A stretch of 5,601 nucleotides of DNA from Alphaproteobacteria bacterium (lineage in GTDB: Bacteria; Pseudomonadota; Alphaproteobacteria; GCA-2731375), in the NCBI GenBank assembly GCA_028281075.1, contig JANQKO010000361.1, positions 1 to 5,601 of the forward strand, given 5' to 3'. The position numbers and the translations under genes are program-made. The notes beneath the pieces are model-generated. The model did not search any database. It worked only from the letters and a program-made list of their open reading frames with translations, and was not told the origin of the DNA. This document shows positions 1-5,601 of the stretch, one piece after another; position 1 is the first letter of the stretch; every line of letters begins with the position of its first letter.

Positions 1-1
1 C

Positions 2-1411
2 GTCGGCGCCGTCGTCGACGCGACGGCCGAGGACGCCGCCGCCGCCATGTCGGCCGCCGCCGCGTCGGCGGCGGGCTGGGACGCGACGCCCGCCGACGCG
101 CGGGCCGCCTGCCTCGACCGCATGGCCGACATCCTGGAACGCGACATGGCCCGGTTCATGGCGATCGCCGTGCGGGAAGCCGGCAAGACCCTGCCCGACG
201 CCGTGGCGGAAGTACGCGAGGCGATCGATTTCTGCCGCTACTACGCGGCCCGCGCCCGGGCGGACTTCGCCGCGCCGCTGGCGCTGCCGGGCCCGACCGG
301 CGAGCGCAACGAGATCGCGCTGCACGGCCGCGGTGTCTTCGCCTGCATCAGTCCCTGGAACTTTCCGCTGGCGATCTTCTGCGGGCAGGTCACGGCGGCG
401 CTGGCCGCCGGCAACGCCGTGATCGCCAAGCCGGCCGAGCAGACACCGCTGATCGCGCACGCCGCGGTCTCGGCGCTCTACGAGGCCGGCGTGCCGGCCG
501 ACGTCCTGCAATTTCTGCCGGGACCGGGCGAGGTCGTCGGCGCGGCGCTGACCGCCGATCCGCGGCTGGCCGGTATCGCCTTCACCGGCTCGACCGAAAC
601 CGCGGCGGTCATCAACCGCGCGCTCGCCGCGCGCGACGGACCGATCGTGCCGCTGATCGCCGAGACCGGCGGCCAGAACGCCATGCTGGTGGATTCCTCG
701 GCCCTGCCCGAGCAGGTGGTGACGGATGCCGTCGCCTCGGCCTTTCAGAGCGCCGGCCAGCGCTGCTCGGCGCTGCGGGTGCTGTTCCTGCAGGACGATG
801 TCGCCGACCGGATCATCGACATGCTGGCCGGCGCCATGGACGAGCTGCGCGTCGGCGATCCGGGCCTGCTGCGCACGGATGTCGGCCCGGTCATCGACGA
901 CGACGCGCGGCGGATGCTGGAAGATCACGCCGCCCGCATGGATCGGGAGGCGACCCTGATCCGGCGGGTCGAGATGGACGCGGAAACGGCGCACGGCAGC
1001 TTCTTCGCGCCGCGCGCCTACGAGATCGACGGCCTGGACCGGCTGCGCGGCGAGGTGTTCGGCCCGGTCCTGCATGTCGTGCGCTACCGGCAATCGCGGC
1101 TCGACACGGTGATCGACGCCATCAACGGCACCGGCTTCGGCCTGACGCTGGGCATTCACAGCCGCATCGACGCCACGGTCGCGCACATCCACGCGCGTCT
1201 GCGCGTCGGCAACACCTACGTCAACCGCAACCAGATCGGCGCCGTGGTCGGCGTGCAGCCCTTCGGCGGCGAAGGCCTGTCGGGCACGGGACCGAAGGCC
1301 GGCGGCCCCCGCTACCTGCACCGCTTCGCCACCGAGCGGACGCTGTCCGTCGACACCACGGCGCAGGGCGGCAATGCCGCCCTGATGTCACTGGACGACG
1401 GCGGCGCCTGA
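2..1411 (+). CDS. putA: PutA C-terminal part: L-glutamate gamma-semialdehyde dehydrogenase domain (5' end outside window)
   Basis: Second half of a bifunctional proline catabolic enzyme. This domain oxidises glutamate semialdehyde (from P5C) to glutamate with NAD+ in the cytosol. The frame is open from base 2, and the 15 codons before the first ATG (47) read V-G-A-V-V-D-A-T-A-E-D, which fits the interior of a PutA aldehyde dehydrogenase domain, so 47 is not a real start. Numbering from that ATG: ISPWNFP at 101-107, NAD-binding FTGSTET at 179-185, catalytic-site Glu206 in ETGGQN, nucleophile Cys240 in GQRCSALR, and GEVFGPV near 338. The C-terminus has the PutA signature RNQIGAVVGVQPFGGEG and GTGPKAGGP. 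The terminal motif ERTLSVDTTAQGGNAALM follows the dehydrogenase core directly. In long PutAs such as that of E. coli an extra domain separates these two, so this is a short 'type A' PutA of probably about 1000 residues. All catalytic residues are intact. It is convergent with the hydroxylase operon. Confidence 0.96.
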   Translation, partial: VGAVVDATAEDAAAAMSAAAASAAGWDATPADARAACLDRMADILERDMARFMAIAVREAGKTLPDAVAEVREAIDFCRYYAARARADFAAPLALPGPTGERNEIALHGRGVFACISPWNFPLAIFCGQVTAALAAGNAVIAKPAEQTPLIAHAAVSALYEAGVPADVLQFLPGPGEVVGAALTADPRLAGIAFTGSTETAAVINRALAARDGPIVPLIAETGGQNAMLVDSSALPEQVVTDAVASAFQSAGQRCSALRVLFLQDDVADRIIDMLAGAMDELRVGDPGLLRTDVGPVIDDDARRMLEDHAARMDREATLIRRVEMDAETAHGSFFAPRAYEIDGLDRLRGEVFGPVLHVVRYRQSRLDTVIDAINGTGFGLTLGIHSRIDATVAHIHARLRVGNTYVNRNQIGAVVGVQPFGGEGLSGTGPKAGGPRYLHRFATERTLSVDTTAQGGNAALMSLDDGGA

Positions 1412-1426
1412 TCCCGGCTGACTCGA

Positions 1427-1432
<6 letters not shown>
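1406..1432. terminator. Dyad between convergent putA and iorB-like genes, candidate bidirectional terminator
   Basis: GCCTGATC (1406-1413) and GATCAGGC (1425-1432) form a perfect 8-bp stem around an 11-nt loop. The arms contain the TGA stop of putA (1409-1411) and the TGA stop of the minus-strand large hydroxylase subunit (1427-1429). No T-tract follows on either strand, so this is not a canonical intrinsic terminator. Its position between two converging genes only 15 bp apart makes a bidirectional termination or transcript-end stabilising role plausible. Confidence 0.4.
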
Positions 1433-3613
<2,181 letters not shown>

Positions 3614-3617
3614 CGGA

Positions 3618-4076
3618 TCAGGCCTCCATCAGCTTGGCCGCTTCGTGGATCGCGGCGCGGATGCGGACGTAAGTCGCGCAACGGCAGACATTGCCGCTCA
3701 TGGCGGCGTCGATGTCGTCGTCATTCGGTTTCGGGTTTTCGGCCAGCAAGGCCACGGCCGACATCACCTGGCCCGACTGGCAGTAACCGCACTGCACCAC
3801 GTCGAGCTTCTCCCAGGCGGTCTGGACCGCGGTCGCCGCCTTGCCGGCGACGGCCTCGATGGTGACGATTTCGGCGCCCTCGAGATCGGCGGCCGCGATC
3901 GAGCACGACCGCGTCGGCATGCCGTCGACATGGACGGTGCAGGCGCCGCACAGCGCCATGCCACAGCCGAACTTGGTGCCGGTCAGGCCCAGTTCGTCGC
4001 GAATGACCCACAAGAGCGGCGTGTCCGGCTCGGCCTCGACCCGCCGCGCCTCGCCGTTGAGGTTGAGTGTGATCAT
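3618..4076 (-). CDS. iorA: [2Fe-2S] subunit of molybdenum hydroxylase (isoquinoline 1-oxidoreductase alpha-like)
   Basis: Small electron-transfer subunit, 152 aa, full length for the family. It passes electrons from the molybdenum site of the large subunit through two [2Fe-2S] clusters. The N-terminal plant-ferredoxin-type cluster is ligated by Cys38, Cys43, Cys46 (in GCGMALCGAC) and Cys58. The C-terminal helical domain holds the second cluster with Cys96 and Cys99 (QCGYCQSGQ) and Cys131 and Cys133 (NVCRC). All eight ligands are present. It has no signal peptide of its own. In this family the small subunit is thought to be carried out bound to the Tat-tagged large subunit. It is the first gene of the two-gene operon, with AGGAG 7 bases before the ATG. 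No FAD-binding (CoxM-type) subunit and no cytochrome c gene is adjacent, which agrees with the IorAB or acetic-acid-bacterial aldehyde dehydrogenase type rather than with xanthine dehydrogenase. Confidence 0.95.
   Translation of the reverse strand: MITLNLNGEARRVEAEPDTPLLWVIRDELGLTGTKFGCGMALCGACTVHVDGMPTRSCSIAAADLEGAEIVTIEAVAGKAATAVQTAWEKLDVVQCGYCQSGQVMSAVALLAENPKPNDDDIDAAMSGNVCRCATYVRIRAAIHEAAKLMEA
3623..3627 (-). promoter_or_regulatory. Ribosome binding site of the iorB-like gene, inside the end of iorA
   Basis: On the minus strand GGAGG lies 9 bases before the ATG at 3613. It is formed by the last sense codons of the iorA-like gene (ATG GAG GCC TGA), so a ribosome ending iorA is already positioned on the iorB start. 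This supports the 3613 start and translational coupling of the two subunits. Confidence 0.75.
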
Positions 4077-4083
4077 GGATTGG

Positions 4084-4088
4084 CTCCT
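4084..4088 (-). promoter_or_regulatory. Ribosome binding site of the iorA-like gene
   Basis: AGGAG on the minus strand, 7 bases before the ATG at 4076. It is the best Shine-Dalgarno match in the divergent control region. Two other ATG triplets just upstream (minus strand, beginning at 4099 and 4093, inside the 10-bp palindrome CATGCGCATG) are out of frame with iorA and are not the start. Confidence 0.75.
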
Positions 4089-4148
4089 GCCATGCGCATG
4101 TGACGGATGGCGGGGGCCGACATAGAAAACCCGGACGCCAGGAACAGT

Positions 4149-4166
4149 CTGATCATCGATGATCAG
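4149..4166. promoter_or_regulatory. Perfect 18-bp palindrome, candidate operator
   Basis: CTGATCATCGATGATCAG reads the same on both strands with no mismatch and no spacer. It lies 72 bp upstream of the iorA ATG and 177 bp upstream of the PLP enzyme ATG, in the only divergent promoter region of the window. An exact 9+9 palindrome is expected by chance about once in 260,000 positions at even base composition, so its presence in a 267-bp gap is notable. The form fits a dimeric helix-turn-helix regulator. No regulator gene is in the window, so which protein binds is unknown. Confidence 0.5.
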
Positions 4167-4303
4167 GCCACGTCCGGTTCGCCATCCCCCGCGATTCTAC
4201 GTTCCCAACTAGTTAAGTGGAGCGGCAAGCGGGCCGATCAAGCTATATCGGAACGGCACAGCGCGATTTCCGCCGGCCCGCCTGGGCAGGGCGAACGCCC
4301 GGA

Positions 4304-4312
4304 TGCTAGTCT
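4304..4312 (+). promoter_or_regulatory. Possible extended -10 promoter of the PLP enzyme gene
   Basis: TGC followed by TAGTCT has the extended -10 TG and the three most conserved -10 bases (T1, A2, T6). Transcription would begin near 4319, leaving a leader of about 25 bases before the ATG at 4344. There is no convincing -35 box 17 bases upstream. GGGCAG (4284-4289) and CTGCCC (4311-4316) form a dyad overlapping this site, which may be structural or chance. Confidence 0.3.
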
Positions 4313-4343
4313 GCCCGGCGCCCATTCAACCGATCGGAAGCAG

Positions 4344-5462
4344 ATGACCGACAGAGATCCCGAAGCCATCCGGCAAAGCTGCCGGCACGCCGTGTCGTAC
4401 CGCCACGCGCGAACCGCGCGCCAGCACCTGAACGGCCTCGCCGACTATGTCGACGCGGACGCGATGCCGGATTCCGGCGGCCGCGGCGCGCTGATCGAAG
4501 CGCTGGAGGCGCGTGTCGCCGCGTTGCTGGGCAAGCCGGCGGCCCTGTTCATGCCGAGCGGCAAGACGGCGCAGTTGATCACGCTGCGCCTGTGGTGCCA
4601 GCGCGCGGGATCGCCGACGATCGCCGTGCATGCGCGCAGTCATATCGAGGAAGACGAGGCCCGATCGTACCAGTTCCTGCACGGCCTGAGATCGATGCCG
4701 CTGGGCCACCCGAACCGGCCGCCGCTGCCGGCCGACGCCGACGCGCTGGCGGGTCCCGTCGGCGCCGCCGTCGTCGAGCTGCCGCTGCGCAATCTCGGCT
4801 GGCGGCTGCCGGCCTGGGAAGATCTGGTGGCGATCTCGGAAACGCTGCGCGGGCGCGGCATCGCCGTCCATGCCGACGCCGCCCGGATCTGGGAGATCCA
4901 GCCCTATTACGACCGGCCGCATGCCGAGATCGCGGCGTTGTTCGATACGCTCTACGTCTCGTTCTACAAGGGTCTGGACGGTCCGGCGGGCGCGGCCATC
5001 GCCGGCCCGGCGGACCTGATCGACGACGCGCGGCTCTGGCAGCAGCGCGCCGGCGCGCGGCTGGCCACGCTGTTTCCCTACGTCATCGCCGCGCAGCGCG
5101 GCCTGGACGAGAAGCTGCCGCTGATGCCGGCCTATTTCGCCAAGGCCCGGGCCATCGCCGACGCGCTGAGGCCGCTGCCCGGCGTGCGCGTCACGCCCGA
5201 CCCGCCGCAATGCAATTCGTTCCAGGTCGTGCTGGACGGCGACGAGCGCGACCTCGACGCGGCGCGCCTGGACGTCGCCGAGGCGACCGGGATCTGGCCG
5301 TACCGGCGCGCCGTGCCCTCGCCCGTCGAGGGCCTGGCCGTGTTCGAGGTGGTGATCCTGGACGCCGCCCTGGCGCTGTCGGAGGCCGAGATCGCCGGCT
5401 GCATCCGGCAGCTCGCCGAACGGCTCGCCGCCCGGGGCGCCGGGCTCACCGGCGCCGCCTGA
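4344..5462 (+). CDS. PLP-dependent threonine aldolase / beta-eliminating lyase family protein
   Basis: A 372-aa fold-type I PLP enzyme, presumably cytosolic. The nearest well-known relatives cleave L-threonine or other beta-hydroxy amino acids to glycine and an aldehyde, but the exact substrate here is not determined. PLP lysine: Lys209 in SFYKGLDGPAG. Cofactor ring and phosphate contacts: Asp178 and Arg181 in HADAARIW. A histidine with a glutamate five residues later, His100 and Glu105 (SHIEEDEA), matches the His that stacks on PLP in L-threonine aldolase. The phosphate loop at 71-77 is PSGKTAQ, with Lys74 where the family normally has Thr. Length is usual. The ATG at 4344 is chosen because family-like sequence begins soon after it and a weak GGAAG (4336-4340 region) precedes it by 3 bases. 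The in-frame ATG at 4107 would add 79 unrelated residues, and the next ATG (4464) would remove conserved N-terminal sequence. It is divergent from the hydroxylase operon and convergent with the yajQ remnant. Confidence 0.88.
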   Translation: MTDRDPEAIRQSCRHAVSYRHARTARQHLNGLADYVDADAMPDSGGRGALIEALEARVAALLGKPAALFMPSGKTAQLITLRLWCQRAGSPTIAVHARSHIEEDEARSYQFLHGLRSMPLGHPNRPPLPADADALAGPVGAAVVELPLRNLGWRLPAWEDLVAISETLRGRGIAVHADAARIWEIQPYYDRPHAEIAALFDTLYVSFYKGLDGPAGAAIAGPADLIDDARLWQQRAGARLATLFPYVIAAQRGLDEKLPLMPAYFAKARAIADALRPLPGVRVTPDPPQCNSFQVVLDGDERDLDAARLDVAEATGIWPYRRAVPSPVEGLAVFEVVILDAALALSEAEIAGCIRQLAERLAARGAGLTGAA

Positions 5463-5476
5463 CGGACCGGGGTCAG
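5459..5476. terminator. Small dyad spanning both stop codons of the convergent PLP enzyme and yajQ genes
   Basis: CTGAC (5459-5463) and GTCAG (5472-5476) form a 5-bp stem with an 8-nt loop. The arms contain the TGA of the PLP enzyme (5460-5462) and the TGA of the minus-strand gene (5473-5475). No T-tract follows. The arrangement repeats that at 1406-1432, but the stem is short and two facing TGA codons pair by themselves, so terminator function is weakly supported. Confidence 0.2.
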
Positions 5477-5601
5477 TCGCGGAAGTTCACGTATTGGAGC
5501 GGCAGCTCGTTCTTCATGCCCTTGACCAGCGCGACGACCTGCAATCGGCCATCGAGCTGGTCAAGGGCATTCAAATATTGTACAAAAAGTACAGCAAATA
5601 G
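5473..5601 (-). CDS. yajQ: 3' end of a YajQ-family (UPF0234) gene; reading frame upstream of 5538 is not YajQ-like
   Basis: The minus strand ends in VVALVKGMKN followed by ELPLQYVNFRD and TGA, the typical C-terminus of YajQ proteins (compare the E. coli end FQFKNFRD). YajQ proteins are small nucleotide-binding cytosolic proteins; some relatives bind cyclic di-GMP. Only 21 residues (5473-5538) match. Upstream the frame stays open to the window edge, but the residues (LNALDQLDGRLQ and an A+T-rich, hydrophobic stretch before it) do not fit the expected V-T-G-K-x-R-D-D-L-Q context. The gene is therefore broken, chimeric or misassembled at about 5538-5541. Its stop is 10 bp from the stop of the convergent PLP enzyme gene. 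Identification of the tail is good; the state of the whole gene cannot be judged here. Confidence 0.65.
   Translation of the reverse strand, partial: LFAVLFVQYLNALDQLDGRLQVVALVKGMKNELPLQYVNFRD
5516..5570. repeat. 15-bp perfect inverted repeat within YajQ-like sequence
   Basis: ATGCCCTTGACCAGC (5516-5530) is the exact reverse complement of GCTGGTCAAGGGCAT (5556-5570), with 25 bp between. The left arm, read on the minus strand, encodes A-L-V-K-G-M of the YajQ tail. The right arm, read on the plus strand, encodes E-L-V-K-G-I preceded by R-D-D-L-Q-S-A-I, again YajQ-like. The two arms therefore look like two head-to-head copies of the same gene segment rather than a regulatory hairpin. Confidence 0.7.
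5571..5601. other. A+T-rich terminal tail of foreign composition
   Basis: Eight of these 31 bases are G or C (26%), against a strongly GC-rich remainder. The change is abrupt right after the inverted repeat. On the plus strand the tail continues the YajQ-like frame as IQILYKKYSK and a TAG at 5599-5601. It contains TGTAC-AAAAA-GTACA (5579-5593). I do not recognise it; a different genome, a mobile element edge or an assembly artefact are all possible. Confidence 0.5.

Larger units (their letters stand above)
4077..4343. other. Divergent intergenic control region
   Basis: A 267-bp gap between the start of the minus-strand hydroxylase operon and the plus-strand PLP enzyme. It is visibly richer in A+T than the flanking genes. 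Although open in the plus frame from an ATG at 4107, the translation of 4107-4343 shows no family resemblance, and the PLP enzyme starts naturally at 4344. The region holds an 18-bp palindrome (4149-4166). This is bracketed by a 7-bp inverted repeat, CCGGACG (4131-4137) and CGTCCGG (4171-4177). It also holds an 8-bp palindrome AACTAGTT (4207-4214) and a possible extended -10 for the plus-strand gene (4304-4312). A weak -10-like TTCTAT at about 4122-4127 on the minus strand could serve iorA. That would place the 18-bp palindrome at or just upstream of its -35 region. I see no clear sigma-70 -35 box for either direction. Confidence 0.6.

Noticed and set aside
47..49. ATG at 47 as the true start of a stand-alone aldehyde dehydrogenase
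   Set aside because: The frame continues upstream to the window edge with residues that match the interior of PutA, and the C-terminus carries the PutA-specific terminal motif. The gene therefore begins outside the window.
4091..4100. 10-bp palindrome CATGCGCATG in the iorA leader
   Set aside because: Perfect but short. Palindromes of this length are expected several times in a window of this size, and nothing else marks it as a site.
4107..4343. N-terminal extension of the PLP enzyme from the ATG at 4107
   Set aside because: The 79 extra residues look like translated intergenic DNA, include the operator-like palindrome, and have no counterpart in the family. The ATG at 4344 fits the family start.
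4326..5210. A 294-codon minus-strand open frame opposite the PLP enzyme gene
   Set aside because: Arg/Gln/Gly/Asp-rich shadow of the conserved plus-strand gene; no recognisable motif and no reason to prefer it.

Overview
The window is high-GC bacterial DNA with tightly packed genes and good Shine-Dalgarno sequences. The gene types (a short 'type A' PutA, a Tat-exported isoquinoline-1-oxidoreductase-like molybdenum hydroxylase, and the last codons of a YajQ-family gene) suggest an alphaproteobacterium, perhaps Rhodospirillales-like. That placement is inference; no rRNA or other lineage marker is present.

Layout: (1) 2-1411 (+) is the 3' end of putA, covering the L-glutamate-gamma-semialdehyde dehydrogenase domain; the proline dehydrogenase half lies off the left edge. 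(2) Convergent with it, on the minus strand, is a two-gene operon read right to left: a small [2Fe-2S] subunit (iorA-like, 3618-4076) and, 4 bp downstream, a large molybdopterin subunit with a Tat signal (iorB-like, 1427-3613). Together they form a periplasmic molybdenum hydroxylase of unknown substrate. (3) 4077-4343 is a divergent control region holding an exact 18-bp palindrome and further dyads. (4) 4344-5462 (+) is a PLP-dependent threonine-aldolase/beta-eliminating-lyase family enzyme. (5) 5473-5538 (-) encodes the last 21 residues of a YajQ-family protein, but similarity stops abruptly. The DNA then turns back into a plus-strand YajQ-like fragment and ends in a 26% G+C tail, which looks like a chimeric or rearranged contig end.

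How the genes may work together: the iorAB-like pair is clearly one unit, with overlapping translation signals and complementary cofactors. It has neither an FAD subunit nor a cytochrome c subunit here, so its electron acceptor must be encoded elsewhere. The PLP enzyme shares the control region and could release aldehydes from beta-hydroxy amino acids, but the two products act in different compartments, so a pathway link is only a hypothesis. Both convergent gene pairs have a dyad that spans both stop codons.

The window is mostly ordinary metabolic sequence. The points worth a second look are the intergenic palindrome, the Thr-to-Lys change in the PLP phosphate-binding loop, the permuted motif order in the large hydroxylase subunit, and the broken right end. 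I found no undescribed system that I can defend.
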